64,000 nucleotides of DNA from Endosaccharibacter trunci (GTDB taxonomy: Bacteria > Pseudomonadota > Alphaproteobacteria > Acetobacterales > Acetobacteraceae). The DNA lies in contig JAMSKV010000001.1 in assembly GCA_024515975.1 (NCBI GenBank), forward strand, positions 124,001-188,000, given 5' to 3'. A program made the translations under genes and the position numbers. Shown one piece after another: positions 47,428 through 56,449 of the stretch. A model generated the notes under the pieces. That model was given only the letters and a program-made list of their open reading frames with translations. It was not told the DNA's origin and made no database searches. Every line of letters begins with the position of its first letter. Positions within the stretch are counted from its first letter, which is position 1.

Positions 47428-48795
47428 TCATCCGTTGCCGCCGCCCGGGTGGCCGCCCTGGTCGCTACCCTGGTCGCCGCTCTGGTTGCCGCCTTGGCGA
47501 TGATGCCGGTGGCCCGCACCCGGCGTGGCGCCCTTGGTGGCGGCCGCCGGCGTTTCCGCCGGGATCGTCACCTTGGCACCCGCCTTCAGCCGGTCGGTGC
47601 CGTCCGTCACCACCACGTCGCCGGCCTTCAGCCCGTTCTCGATCACCACGTCCGCGCCGCCCACCGTGCCGGTCTTGACCGGAACGGTCTTCACCGTGTG
47701 GTCCGGCTGCACGACATAGACGAAGCTGCCGTCCGGCCCGGTCTGCAGCGCGGCGTTGGGCACCAGAACCACGTTGTGCAGCGTCTCCAGATGCAGACGC
47801 GCATTCACGAACTGGTTCGGAAACAGCGCCTCGTCCTCGTTGGGGAAGGTCGCTCGCACGCGCACCGTGCCGGTGGAGGTGTCGATCGTGTTGTCCAGCG
47901 TCAGCACCGTGCCGGCGGACAGCTTCACCGTGTTGGTGCGGTCGTACGCGTCCACCACCAGCGACTTGCCGTCGCGCATCTGCGCCACGACGTCGGCGAT
48001 CTGCGCTTCCGGCAGGGCGAAGATCACCGAGATCGGCTTGAGCTGCGTCACCACCACGAGGCCGTTGGTCTCGTTCGACGTGATGTAGTTGCCCTGGTCC
48101 ACCTGGCGCAGGCCGACGCGGCCGTCGATCGGCGAGACGATGTCGCAATAGGCGAGGTTCTGCTTGGCGCTGGCGATCTCGCCCTCGTCCGTCTTCACCG
48201 CGCCCTGATACTGGCCCACCACATATTGCTGGTTCTGCGCCGTCTGCGCGGCGATCGAATGCTGGCTCAGCAGCAGCGTGTAGCGGGCGTTGTCCGCCAG
48301 AGCCTGCTTCAGCAGCGCCTGGTCGCGGACCAGATTGCCCTCGTACTGGGTCAGCGTGGCCTGATAGAGGCGCGGATCCACCTGCGCCAGCAGGTCGCCC
48401 TTCTTGACCTCCTGGCCCTCGGTGAACAGCACCTTCAACAGATAGCCGGAAATCTGCGACTGCACCGTGATGTTGGCGAGCGAGGTCACGGTGCCGAGCT
48501 CGGTCAGAATGACGGGCATGTCGCCGGTTCGCGCCGTGGCCACGGCCACCGGCTGCGGCCCGTTATCGCCCATCGCCGTGCCGCCATGATGATGCCGTCC
48601 GCCTCCGCCCGTCCCGTGTTGCGCGGCCGGCTTGTGCAGCAGCCGCACCGCCAGGCCCACCACGAGCAGCAGGATCAGCAGCCAGACGATCAGCCGGCCC
48701 CAGCGCCGCTTGCGGGCGACGGGAAGGGCGGGATCGGAACGGGACGGGTCGATGCCGGCACGGGGCTGCTGCTGGCGATTCGTCGGCTCGTCCAT
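47428..48795 (-). CDS. mdtA: RND efflux periplasmic adaptor, MdtA-like
   Basis: This 455-residue membrane-fusion protein links the pumps to the outer-membrane factor. One N-terminal membrane anchor ([19 protein letters not shown]) is followed by a Gly/His-rich linker, the lipoyl domain ([31 protein letters not shown]), a coiled-coil hairpin and beta-barrel domains. The C-terminus is a His/Gly/Gln-rich tail. ATG 48795 follows a GAGGA ribosome site. It is the first gene of the operon, with a TetR-operator-like palindrome upstream. Confidence 0.93.
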   Translation of the reverse strand: MDEPTNRQQQPRAGIDPSRSDPALPVARKRRWGRLIVWLLILLLVVGLAVRLLHKPAAQHGTGGGGRHHHGGTAMGDNGPQPVAVATARTGDMPVILTELGTVTSLANITVQSQISGYLLKVLFTEGQEVKKGDLLAQVDPRLYQATLTQYEGNLVRDQALLKQALADNARYTLLLSQHSIAAQTAQNQQYVVGQYQGAVKTDEGEIASAKQNLAYCDIVSPIDGRVGLRQVDQGNYITSNETNGLVVVTQLKPISVIFALPEAQIADVVAQMRDGKSLVVDAYDRTNTVKLSAGTVLTLDNTIDTSTGTVRVRATFPNEDEALFPNQFVNARLHLETLHNVVLVPNAALQTGPDGSFVYVVQPDHTVKTVPVKTGTVGGADVVIENGLKAGDVVVTDGTDRLKAGAKVTIPAETPAAATKGATPGAGHRHHRQGGNQSGDQGSDQGGHPGGGNG

Positions 48796-49151
48796 CAATC
48801 GTCCTCATCGGCCGCCGGCGCCAAGCCGGAGCATTCCTGCTTCTGTTCTACCAGCATTCCCTCCCAGCCGGAGGGGGGTACAGACCGATCGGTTTGATTC
48901 AAACTGTTCCGGCGATCCTGGCTATCACGGAGGCGAGAGGACGAACACGGCAAGATTGTGGCGAAGGCAGGCTTGGGTCTAGGATCGTCTGCGTGGGACG
49001 ACGGCGCGTAACGCGCCTCGGCCCCGCCCGCGCCGCTCCACCGCCAGATCGTTGGCGATCCCGGCGCGGCGAACGCCGCGGGAGCGCAGTCCCGCTTGTG
49101 CCGCGAGGAGGCGGCCGAAAGCACCCGACGAGGGTGCGTTGGGAGGTCGGC
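48796..49151. other. Upstream region of the efflux operon
   Basis: This 356-nt gap between the mdtA start (- strand) and a small + strand frame contains the palindrome described separately near 48884. No regulator gene is present. Longer frames on either strand here are Arg/Pro/Gly-rich and unlike known proteins. Confidence 0.5.
48881..48896. promoter_or_regulatory. TetR-operator-like palindrome upstream of mdtA
   Basis: ACCGATCGGT (48884-48893) is a perfect 10-bp palindrome, extended by CA/TG at its outer ends. Sequences of this type are typical operators for TetR-family repressors of RND efflux operons. It lies 86 nt upstream of the mdtA start, where it could overlap the promoter. The regulator is not encoded in this window, so the assignment is inference. 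Confidence 0.5.
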
Positions 49152-49325
49152 ATGTTTCGCAAGCTCATGGAGATGGAAACCGAAGCGCTCAGGCGTCTCG
49201 CCGGCGACGGGGACCAGAAGCAGGACGGCGCGGAAAACAGCGCCTTCCTGCCCAGCATGATTGCTGCCTTCAGGCCGGTCCTGCCGCTCCGCTTCGCCGT
49301 CTGCTCCTCTCGCTTCGATCGCTGA
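49152..49325 (+). CDS. Hypothetical 57-residue protein
   Basis: A short frame beginning MFRKLMEMETEALRRLAGDGDQ has a good GGAGG ribosome site 5 nt upstream of its ATG (49142-49146). The product is charged at the N-terminus and has no recognised family. It lies between the efflux operon and the MFS gene, both on the other strand. It may be real or a chance frame. Confidence 0.35.
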   Translation: MFRKLMEMETEALRRLAGDGDQKQDGAENSAFLPSMIAAFRPVLPLRFAVCSSRFDR

Positions 49326-49367
49326 GGCGATCGCCCGGAACGGGCCGATCGGAAGCACCGGCTTGCG

Positions 49368-50792
49368 TCATCCGCCCGGCCGGTGCCCGCTGAGCTCCGC
49401 CCCGGCGGAACGCGGCAGACGCCAGCAGGCCGGGATGGCCAGCAGCGAACAAAGCCCGATCGTCGCCAGGCCGGTCGCGAAATCGCCCAGCCTGGCGCTC
49501 GGGTGCGCGTGCAGCGACGCCGACAGCGAGACGACCACGGCGGCGATGGAGATTCCCAGCGTCAGCCCGAGCTGCTGCACGGTGGAATAAAGCCCGGTCG
49601 CGGCGCCCATCCGCTCCGTCGGCACCTCGGCATAGGCGATCGTGTTCAGAGCGGTGAACTGGAGCGATTGGGTGAAGCCGCTCAGGAACAGGATCGGGAA
49701 CAGCCAGACGAGCGGCCAGCCCGGCCGGAACGCCGCGCAGCACAGCGTGATGATGCAGGCGCTGGCCCCGTTCAGGAGCAGCGTGCTGCGATAACCGAGC
49801 CGGCGCAGGATGCGCGCCGACAGGAACCGCACCACGATCGCGCCGAAGGTGTTGCTGAAGGTGATCAGGCCGCTCTGCGCCGCCGACAGGCCGAAGCCGA
49901 TCTGCAGCATGGATGGCAGCAGGAACGGCAGCCCGCCGATGGCGATGCGCGAGGCCGTGCCGCTCAGCACCGAAAGCCGGAACGTTTCCACCCCCAGCAG
50001 AGAGAGATCGAGCACGGGTGCCGCGACCCTGCGCGCATGGCGCACATAGAGCGCGGCGGCGCCGGCGCCGAGCAGAAGGATCGGCGCCGCGTGGAGAAAG
50101 CCGGAGGGTCCGCCGCGTGCCTGCTCCAGCCCGAACACGAGCCCTGCCAGCGCGATCGCGCTGAGAATCACGCCGGGCGTATCCAGCCGCGTGGCCGCCT
50201 GTTCCCGCATCTGCGGGATCAGCCCCGCCGCCACCAGCCCGGCCAGACCGATCGGCACGTTGATGATGAAGATCCAGCGCCAGGACAGCACCGTGGTGAG
50301 CAGGCCGCCGATGGGCGGACCCAGCATTGGCCCCACGGTCGCCGGCATCAGCGTCCAGAACACGGCGTTGATGAGCTGGTCCTTGCGCACGCTGCGCATC
50401 AGGACGAGCCGGCCGACCGGGACCATCAGCGCGCCGCCGCAACCCTGGACGAAGCGCGCGCCCACCAGAAACGGCAAAGACTGCGAGACGGCGCACAGGA
50501 TCGAACCCGCCGTGAACAACGCGATCGCCAGGCGGAACACCGTGCGGCTGCCGAACCGGTCGGCGATGCGCCCGCTCGATGGCAGCAGCAGCACGAGACC
50601 CAACAGATAGGCGGTCAGGGCGCCGCTGAGATGCACCGGGCTGGTGCCGAAGGACCGCGCCATCGAGGGTAGGGCGGTCGACAGCACCGTGCTGTCGAAC
50701 TGTTCCATCAGGAGGCCGCCCGACACCAGCAGGGCGATGCGTCGATGCTCCCACGACAGGGCGGCCGGGTCTGGGGTCGAACGTCGTGACAT
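49368..50792 (-). CDS. MFS drug exporter, DHA2 (EmrB/QacA) type
   Basis: This 474-residue transporter is predicted to have about 14 transmembrane helices. Family motifs include MEQFDSTVLSTALPSMA in helix 1, the loop motif GRIADRFGSRTVFRLAI and GPMLGPPIGGLL in helix 5. It probably exports drugs or other hydrophobic compounds using the proton gradient. The start at 50792 removes a long upstream extension that is antisense to the CsbD and rnhB genes. It is divergent from the CsbD-like gene at 50913. Confidence 0.88.
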   Translation of the reverse strand: MSRRSTPDPAALSWEHRRIALLVSGGLLMEQFDSTVLSTALPSMARSFGTSPVHLSGALTAYLLGLVLLLPSSGRIADRFGSRTVFRLAIALFTAGSILCAVSQSLPFLVGARFVQGCGGALMVPVGRLVLMRSVRKDQLINAVFWTLMPATVGPMLGPPIGGLLTTVLSWRWIFIINVPIGLAGLVAAGLIPQMREQAATRLDTPGVILSAIALAGLVFGLEQARGGPSGFLHAAPILLLGAGAAALYVRHARRVAAPVLDLSLLGVETFRLSVLSGTASRIAIGGLPFLLPSMLQIGFGLSAAQSGLITFSNTFGAIVVRFLSARILRRLGYRSTLLLNGASACIITLCCAAFRPGWPLVWLFPILFLSGFTQSLQFTALNTIAYAEVPTERMGAATGLYSTVQQLGLTLGISIAAVVVSLSASLHAHPSARLGDFATGLATIGLCSLLAIPACWRLPRSAGAELSGHRPGG

Positions 50793-50912
50793 GATCCGTG
50801 TCCCAGCATCGGCTGGCGCGACGGAATTGCAACCCCGGAGCGACGGGCGGTGCAACCCCGCTTCCCGTCCCGCCGTTGCATCGGCGTCACAATCGGGAAT
50901 GGGGGCGCGCGC

Positions 50913-51194
50913 ATGGTGGACCGGAACGAAATCGAAGGGGCGCTCGACAAGGGTGTCGGTCGGGTCAAGGACGCCGCGGGCGGGCTGACCGGCGATCTCG
51001 GCCTGCAGGCGGACGGCAAGGTCGACCAGCTCCAGGGCCACGTGCAACAGGAATATGGCGGCGTGATCGACCAGCTGCGCGATCAGGTCGAGGAAGCGGC
51101 CGAGCTGGTGCGCGACCGGCCGCTGGCGGCGCTCGGCATCGCCGCCGGGTTCGGCTTCGTCCTGGGGCTGTTGCTGGTCCCGTCGCGCGGCTGA
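50913..51194 (+). CDS. CsbD-like protein with C-terminal membrane segment (paralogue)
   Basis: This 93-residue protein starts MVDRNEIEGALDKGVGRVKD and contains LTGDLGLQADGKVDQLQGHVQQEYG. It shares the CsbD-type pattern and hydrophobic tail (LAALGIAAGFGFVLGLLLVPSRG) with the gene at 38286-38537. Function is unknown and a stress role is inferred. A hairpin CCGGCTG/CAGCCGG (51200-51218) follows, without a T tract. Confidence 0.8.
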   Translation: MVDRNEIEGALDKGVGRVKDAAGGLTGDLGLQADGKVDQLQGHVQQEYGGVIDQLRDQVEEAAELVRDRPLAALGIAAGFGFVLGLLLVPSRG

Positions 51195-51299
51195 GCCCAC
51201 CGGCTGCTTGCCAGCCGGGAGCGAAAAATGGTCTTCCTGGGACGGACGGCTCGCCCCGATTCGCATCCTGCGTTTCGGAGCCGCCGTGCGGGAGCCGGG

Positions 51300-51923
51300 A
51301 TGCCGCATTACAGGCGCGAATCGGAGCATGGCGGTCTGGTCGCCGGCGTGGACGAGGCCGGTCGCGGACCGCTCGCAGGTCCGGTTGTCGCGGCCGCCGT
51401 TCTGTTCGCCGGCACGCCATCGCGCCGTCTGGCCGCCCTGCTCGACGATTCCAAGAAGCTGAGCGCCGAGGCGCGCGATGCCGCCTATGCCGCGCTGCTG
51501 GCGACGCCGGGCGTGGCCATCGCCGTCGCCGCCGCATCCGTGCGCGAGATCGAACGCCTGAACATCCTGCATGCATCCATGCTCGCGATGAGTCGTGCCG
51601 TGTCGCGTCTTGGACGGGCGCCCGAGCTGGTTCTGGTGGACGGCAATCGCTGCCCGCCCGGATTGACCTGCCCTTCGGTGGCGGTGATCGGCGGCGACGC
51701 GGAATGCCTGTCGATCGCCGCCGCGTCGATCGTCGCCAAGGTCACGCGCGACCGGATCATGCGCCGCCTCGCGGTGCGGTTCCCGGCCTATGGCTGGGAT
51801 CGCAACGCGGGCTACGGCACCGCGACCCATCGCGACGCGCTGCGGACCAACGGCGCGACCAGGCACCATCGCAGCGCCTTCGGCACCGTCCGGCAGCTCA
51901 CCCTTCTGCTGGAGGCGGCATGA
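51300..51923 (+). CDS. rnhB: Ribonuclease HII
   Basis: This 207-residue enzyme removes ribonucleotides from DNA and RNA primers. The active-site motif [14 protein letters not shown] carries Asp18 and Glu19. Other family parts are [28 protein letters not shown] and [21 protein letters not shown] 51300 gives the normal length; the frame extends to 51228 without similarity. The stop overlaps the methyltransferase start (ATGA), an arrangement common in alphaproteobacteria. Confidence 0.95.
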   Translation: MPHYRRESEHGGLVAGVDEAGRGPLAGPVVAAAVLFAGTPSRRLAALLDDSKKLSAEARDAAYAALLATPGVAIAVAAASVREIERLNILHASMLAMSRAVSRLGRAPELVLVDGNRCPPGLTCPSVAVIGGDAECLSIAAASIVAKVTRDRIMRRLAVRFPAYGWDRNAGYGTATHRDALRTNGATRHHRSAFGTVRQLTLLLEAA

Positions 51924-53017
51924 TCGGCCCGGTCATGGAGTTGCCGCTCGACCAGATCCTGCTCGGCGACTGCATCGACCTGATGCGCATGCTGCCCGCC
52001 GGTTCGGTGGACTGCATCTTCGCCGACCCGCCCTACAACCTCCAGCTTCGCGGCGAGCTGCGCCGGCCGGACGACAGCCTGGTGGACGGGGTGGACGACG
52101 ACTGGGACAAGTTCGGCGACTATGCCGAATACGATCGCTTCACCCGCGACTGGCTGACCGAAGCGCGCCGATTGATGCGCAAGGATGCGACGATCTGGGT
52201 GATCGGCTCCTATCACAACATCTTCCGCATCGGCGCCATCCTGCAGGATCTGGGCTTCTGGATCCTCAACGACGTGGTCTGGCGCAAATCCAACCCGATG
52301 CCGAATTTCCGCGGCCGCCGCTTCACCAACGCGCATGAGACCATGATCTGGGCCGCGCGCAGTCCGCAGAGCCGCTATCGCTTCAACTACGCTGCCATGA
52401 AGGCGCTGAACGACGACGTGCAGATGCGCTCGGACTGGCTGCTGCCGCTCTGCACCGGCAACGAGCGCCTGCGCAACCAGCACGGGCTGAAGCTGCATCC
52501 GACCCAGAAGCCGGAATCGCTGCTGCATCGCGTGCTGCTGGCCTCCACCGGCGTGGACGACGTGGTGCTCGACCCGTTCACCGGCACCGGCACCACGGCG
52601 GCGATGTCCAAGCGCCTGCGACGCCGCTTCATCGGCATCGAGCGCCACCCGGACTATGCCGAGGCGGCGATCGGCCGGTTCCAGCGCGAGCGGCCTCTGC
52701 CGATGGACAGCGTGATGCCGAGCCCGGCCAAGCGCGACGCACCACGCGTGCCGTTCGGCTCCCTGGTGGAACGCGGTCTGATCCCCGTGGGCACGCGCGT
52801 CACGGACAAGCAGGGCCGCGTCAGCGCCATCGTGTCTCCGGACGGCACGCTGGTCAGCGGCTCGAGGCGGGGCTCGATCCACAAGCTCGGCGCCGAACTC
52901 ACCAACGCCCCGTCCTGCAATGGCTGGACCTTCTGGCATTTCGAGCGCGACGGCGCGCTGGTGACGCTCGACGTGGTGCGGGTGGAATCGGCCGCCGCCC
53001 AGGACGCTGCCGAGTAG
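51920..53017 (+). CDS. ccrM: CcrM-type adenine-N6 DNA methyltransferase
   Basis: This 365-residue enzyme probably methylates adenine in GANTC, the cell-cycle mark of alphaproteobacteria. The catalytic motif DPPYNLQ lies at residues 36-42, the AdoMet motif is DPFTGTGTT, and [14 protein letters not shown] follows the beta-class order. A C-terminal domain of about 90 residues, from [17 protein letters not shown] onward, is the CcrM-specific extension. It is coupled to rnhB. Confidence 0.95.
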   Translation: MIGPVMELPLDQILLGDCIDLMRMLPAGSVDCIFADPPYNLQLRGELRRPDDSLVDGVDDDWDKFGDYAEYDRFTRDWLTEARRLMRKDATIWVIGSYHNIFRIGAILQDLGFWILNDVVWRKSNPMPNFRGRRFTNAHETMIWAARSPQSRYRFNYAAMKALNDDVQMRSDWLLPLCTGNERLRNQHGLKLHPTQKPESLLHRVLLASTGVDDVVLDPFTGTGTTAAMSKRLRRRFIGIERHPDYAEAAIGRFQRERPLPMDSVMPSPAKRDAPRVPFGSLVERGLIPVGTRVTDKQGRVSAIVSPDGTLVSGSRRGSIHKLGAELTNAPSCNGWTFWHFERDGALVTLDVVRVESAAAQDAAE

Positions 53018-53030
53018 CGGGGCGGCTTTT
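52994..53030 (+). terminator. Probable terminator at the ccrM end
   Basis: GCCGCCC (from 52994) pairs with GGGCGGC (53020-53026), with an inner CGCT/AGCG stem, followed by TTTT. The upstream arm lies within the last codons of ccrM. Confidence 0.6.
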
Positions 53031-53386
53031 GTAAAGGAGGTGTACGACGTCATCATGGGCTGTGTCCCGAAGGAGCGTCGTCTTGGTCCTGTTTCGCCGT
53101 CTGTCCTGTTTGTTGCTCGGAGTGCTTCTACGCGGCGTCTGTTCCACCCCCGGCGCGGAATGACGGCCTGGTCGGTCGCGGGGGCTTCGAGTATAGTCGG
53201 CGGATTTTCAGCTTCTAGAGAAATGGATGGTTAAAATGTTCTTTCCTGGAAGGAAGAACCAAAGAAATTCTATCCGTTCTGCACTGCGCTGGCCGCCTTT
53301 CGCTCAAAATAGATAAAAGTCTTTTTGCTTCTTTTTCTTCAGAAAAAGAAGCCTCTTTCTCTTCTCGCTCTCCTGAAAGCCGCGTC
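53018..53386 (+). other. Low-GC gap upstream of the TenA-like gene
   Basis: This 369-nt gap is clearly lower in GC than its surroundings, especially 53185-53385. It holds an imperfect GTTCTT/AAGAAC hairpin near 53239-53262 and the 37-bp repeat at 53315-53351. An AAAGGAGG sequence (53033-53040) has no convincing gene after it. Confidence 0.5.
53315..53351 (+). repeat. 37-bp hairpin repeat, copy 1
   Basis: This 37-bp sequence is identical to 60160-60196. Its 3' part is a perfect 10-bp hairpin, CTTCTTTTTC (53328-53337) with GAAAAAGAAG (53342-53351) around TTCA. It lies 35 nt upstream of the TenA-like start. The A/T-rich arms differ sharply from the GC-rich genome. Confidence 0.85.
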
Positions 53387-54022
53387 ATGACCGAACGCTA
53401 TTCCGAGCAACTGCGCGCCCTGAGCGAGCCGGACTGGTCGGCGGCCACGGAGCACCGCTTCGTGCGCGAACTCTGCGCCGGCACGATCGCGCCCGGGCCG
53501 ATGCGGCGCTACCTGATTCAGGATCATCGTTTCCTGGACAGTTTCCTGCGCCTGCTGGGGGCGGCGATCGCCACGGCGGATACCATGGAGGCGCGTCTGC
53601 GGTTCGGCCGGTCCGCCGGCGTGGTGTCGGGCGAGGAGAACACCTATTTCCTGCGCGCCTTTGCGTCGCTCGGCGTCGGGGCGGAGCGCGACACCGATCC
53701 GGATTCCGCGCCGACCGCGGGCTTCAAGGCGCTGATGCGGGAGGCGGCGGAGAGCGGCTCGTATCCGGCGGTGCTGAGCGTGCTGTGCGTGGCGGAATGG
53801 CTGTATCTGGACTGGGCGATGCGCGCGCCCCGGCCCTTGCCGGCCGACTTCGTGCACGCCGAATGGATCACCCTGCACGACAACCCGGATTTCCGGCAGT
53901 TCGTCTCGGTGCTGCGCAGCGAACTGGACCGGGTCGGGCCGGGCTCGGATGCAGAGTGCCGGGATGTCTTCCGTCGTGCCGTGGCGCTGGAGCGGCAATT
54001 TCTGGACGATGCCTACGCCTGA
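53387..54022 (+). CDS. TenA-family protein
   Basis: This 211-residue all-helical protein matches the TENA/THI-4 family, which includes aminopyrimidine hydrolases for thiamine salvage. Family landmarks are RRYLIQDHRFLDSFLRLLG (conserved Asp), SVLCVAEWLYLDW and the terminal Glu in ALERQFLDDAY. Aligned on WLY, the place of the catalytic Cys of TenA-C enzymes is Ala here, with Glu next to it, which resembles the TenA-E group. A Cys lies three residues earlier. No thiamine genes are adjacent. Its end overlaps the convergent SOUL gene by 10 nt. Confidence 0.8.
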   Translation: MTERYSEQLRALSEPDWSAATEHRFVRELCAGTIAPGPMRRYLIQDHRFLDSFLRLLGAAIATADTMEARLRFGRSAGVVSGEENTYFLRAFASLGVGAERDTDPDSAPTAGFKALMREAAESGSYPAVLSVLCVAEWLYLDWAMRAPRPLPADFVHAEWITLHDNPDFRQFVSVLRSELDRVGPGSDAECRDVFRRAVALERQFLDDAYA

Positions 54023-54669
54023 GGGGATTTCTCCACCGGCACCGACACCTCGTTGCGACGCAGCGGCGGCAAGGTCCAGGGCGGATCGTAGAACTCGGCC
54101 GAAACTGCGCCCGCCGGCCTCCAGGCCGAGCCGCGCAGCGCGTCCAGGAGCTGCTGCTTGTGTCGGACGACGGAGGCGGCGTCTGGACTGCCGGAGAAGC
54201 GCAGCACGGCGACCGTGGCGGCCGGAACGGTGAGGAGGCGGATACTGCCGTCCTGCGGCCTCGGTGCGCCGGCCGGGGTCACGCCGTCCGGAAGGTAGAA
54301 GCGGATGACCCAGCGACCGTCCGCCGCCAGCGTGCTTTCGGTTGCGGGGAGCTGGACCACGGGAGCGGTCATGGCGATGTGCCGGCCGGCATCGTTGCCG
54401 CCGAAGATGAAGCCGGCCAGACGCCGGAAACCGGAAGAGCGGGTATCGATCTCGGTGCCGGTTTCGGTGCATTCCGCCGCAGAGCGCGAGCTGTAGCGCC
54501 GGATCTCGATCGCCGTGTCGCCAGCGCCGATCGTCTGCACCACGGCGTAAGGCGGCTGTGGCGTACCATTGCGGATTCCCACCAAAGAGCAGGCGCCGAG
54601 CAGCAGGCTGCCGAGCACGGAGGCGGTGCTCCGCGCCGTGCGGGCTGTGCGTGTGCTGGTCTGGGCCAT
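54013..54669 (-). CDS. SOUL-family heme-binding lipoprotein
   Basis: This 218-residue protein starts with a lipoprotein signal (SVLGSLLLGAC, lipobox LGAC). The SOUL fold follows: AIEIRRYSSRSAAECT, then GFRRLAGFIFGGNDAGRHIAMTAPV and WVIRFYLPDG. SOUL proteins bind heme or related tetrapyrroles in some organisms; bacterial roles are unclear. Anchoring in the periplasmic face of a membrane is likely. It is followed by no obvious partner. Confidence 0.85.
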   Translation of the reverse strand: MAQTSTRTARTARSTASVLGSLLLGACSLVGIRNGTPQPPYAVVQTIGAGDTAIEIRRYSSRSAAECTETGTEIDTRSSGFRRLAGFIFGGNDAGRHIAMTAPVVQLPATESTLAADGRWVIRFYLPDGVTPAGAPRPQDGSIRLLTVPAATVAVLRFSGSPDAASVVRHKQQLLDALRGSAWRPAGAVSAEFYDPPWTLPPLRRNEVSVPVEKSPQA

Positions 54670-54747
54670 GAATGCGGTTCTCGTCCGGAGGAAGCGGAGA
54701 ACGGGCAGATGGTGCTGCGGTTCGCGTGGCCGGGCGCGCGGGGGACG

Positions 54748-55692
54748 TCAGGGGCCCGATTCGGGAACCTCGTGTCCCGGCGAGGGCTTGTCGGTGAGGG
54801 CGCTACCGAGCGAGGCGACGACGATCCCGCCGATCGCCAGCCAGCGGCCGGTGTTGAGGTGCTCGCCGAGAAGCAGCAGGCCGGCGATCGCCGCAATGGC
54901 CGGTTCTAGCGACATCAGGATGGAGAAGCCGCGCATGCTCATGCGGCGCATGGCCATCATCTCGATGGAGTAGGGCACCGCACTCGAGAGAAGGCCCATG
55001 CCGAGCGCCGCCGGCAGCAGCCAGTCGGCCTGGAACAGTGTCGGCAAAGCGGGCAGCGAGGCGGGGGCGGTGAACAGGGCGGCGCAGCCCATGCCGAGCG
55101 CCGTGGCCGTGATCCCGGAGAGATGCTGTCCCAGCCTGCGTCCGGCGAGGATATAGATCGCCCAGCTCGCCGCGGCGAGCAGGGCCAGGCCGACCCCGAC
55201 CGGATCGAGCGCGTGCCGCTCACGCCAGGGCTGCATCAGGAACAGAAGCCCGGTCAGGGCGAACGCCACCCAGAGCAGGTCGAGCGGACGTCGCGACCCG
55301 GCCAGGGCCAGAAACAGCGGCCCCATGAACTCGATCGCCACGACGATGCCGAGCGGCAGCCTCTGCAGCGCCAGATAGAACACGATGTTCATGGCGCCGA
55401 GCGTGGCGCCGTAGACGGCGATCGCCGTCAGCGCCGCCCCTCTGCGTGCGAGGCGCACCGGATTTCGCCGATGCAAGCACCAGGCGATCGGCAAGAGGAT
55501 CAGCGACGCGAGCAGGGTGCGCAGAGCCGCCGTATCGGCGGCGCCGAGGACGGGAAACAGCGATTTCGCCAGGCTGGCGCCGATCTGCACCGACACCATG
55601 CCGAACAGCAGCGCGCCCAGGGTCGCCGCGTGGTCGAGCCGCTCGGAAGAGCGGGGCGCTCGCGGCCCCGCACCTGTAACCGGAGCCGTCAT
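54748..55692 (-). CDS. rhtA: RhtA-like threonine/homoserine exporter (EamA/DMT)
   Basis: This 314-residue protein has ten predicted membrane helices and aligns closely with E. coli RhtA: VQIGASLAKSLFPVLGAADTAALR, then LGAMNIVFYLALQRLPLGIVVAIEF, GPLFLALAGSRRPLD and ASWAIYILAGRRLG. The C-terminal repeat reads SIEMMAMRRMSMRGFSILMSLEPAIAA. It probably exports threonine, homoserine or related metabolites. Confidence 0.88.
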   Translation of the reverse strand: MTAPVTGAGPRAPRSSERLDHAATLGALLFGMVSVQIGASLAKSLFPVLGAADTAALRTLLASLILLPIAWCLHRRNPVRLARRGAALTAIAVYGATLGAMNIVFYLALQRLPLGIVVAIEFMGPLFLALAGSRRPLDLLWVAFALTGLLFLMQPWRERHALDPVGVGLALLAAASWAIYILAGRRLGQHLSGITATALGMGCAALFTAPASLPALPTLFQADWLLPAALGMGLLSSAVPYSIEMMAMRRMSMRGFSILMSLEPAIAAIAGLLLLGEHLNTGRWLAIGGIVVASLGSALTDKPSPGHEVPESGP

Positions 55693-55710
55693 GAAGCGGA
55701 AATCCGGAGC

Positions 55711-56406
55711 CTAGGAACCGCCGAAGCCCAGAAAGCCGATCTGGGGCTGAGGCGTGCCGCCATCCGAGGCGTATTGGCGGGCCTTGGTGCCGGCGCTCCG
55801 GCCGGGCGAGCTTGCCTCGGCCAGCGCCTTTTCGCGGCCCCTGCGTCCACGCTTCTCCTTGGTCGCCACCACAGTGACCGGCGTGGCGTCGGCCTTGGCG
55901 ACGGAGGCGACGGGGGGGCCGTCGATGGTGTTGCGCATGGAGAGCAGCAGGAAGGTGATGTCGTTCCGGTTCAGGTCGATCGACATGTCGAGCGGCGACT
56001 GGCCCAGCACGTTCTTGCCGTTCAGGTCGGCGCCGCGCCCGAGCGCTTCCTTGGCCGCGGTGATGTCGCCGCGATTGATGGCGTCGAACAGGGCGGCCGT
56101 GGGTTCCATGTCCAGGCTGGCATGGCCGGATGTGGCGGTGGCCTCGTCCGTCACCGCGCCCGGGATGGCCGGCGGCGGCGCGGCGGCGCGGGCATCGGCC
56201 TTGGCCTGGGCCTTGGCGGCGGCGTCGGCGGCATCGGCTTCGTCGTTCGGGTTGCTGCCCGGCGCGGCGCTGGGATTGCCCATGCTGAACTGCGCCATGG
56301 CCGCGTGGACCGGCAGGGCAATGGGGGCAGCGGCCAGAAGCAGGACGGTGGTGCAGGGACGCAGGAAGCGCCCGAATTCCGTCTGCGAACCCTTGAACAG
56401 TTGCAT
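55711..56406 (-). CDS. Exported ankyrin-repeat protein
   Basis: This 231-residue protein has an N-terminal signal segment (CTTVLLLAAAPIALPVHAAMAQ). An Ala/Asp-rich low-complexity linker follows, then about one and a half ankyrin repeats (ALFDAINRGDITAAKEALGRGADLNGKNVLGQSPLDMSI). The C-terminus is basic and Gly-rich (KEKRGRRGREKA). It is probably periplasmic; partners are unknown. Confidence 0.75.
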   Translation of the reverse strand: MQLFKGSQTEFGRFLRPCTTVLLLAAAPIALPVHAAMAQFSMGNPSAAPGSNPNDEADAADAAAKAQAKADARAAAPPPAIPGAVTDEATATSGHASLDMEPTAALFDAINRGDITAAKEALGRGADLNGKNVLGQSPLDMSIDLNRNDITFLLLSMRNTIDGPPVASVAKADATPVTVVATKEKRGRRGREKALAEASSPGRSAGTKARQYASDGGTPQPQIGFLGFGGS

Positions 56407-56449
56407 CTCTCGTTTCCGTTTGCCGCCCGTCTTCGCGTGCGGCGATCCT

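Noticed and set aside
48894..49151. Extension of the small 49152 frame upstream to 48894
   Set aside because: The extra residues are Arg/Pro-rich and the good ribosome site is at 49142-49146.
50793..51869. N-terminal extension of the MFS transporter to 833 residues
   Set aside because: The extension is antisense to the CsbD-like and rnhB genes, and the MFS start at 50792 gives normal length.
50798..51919. N-terminal extension of the CcrM-type methyltransferase
   Set aside because: The frame runs through rnhB in another phase. The ATGA overlap at 51920 and the conserved N-terminus fix the start.
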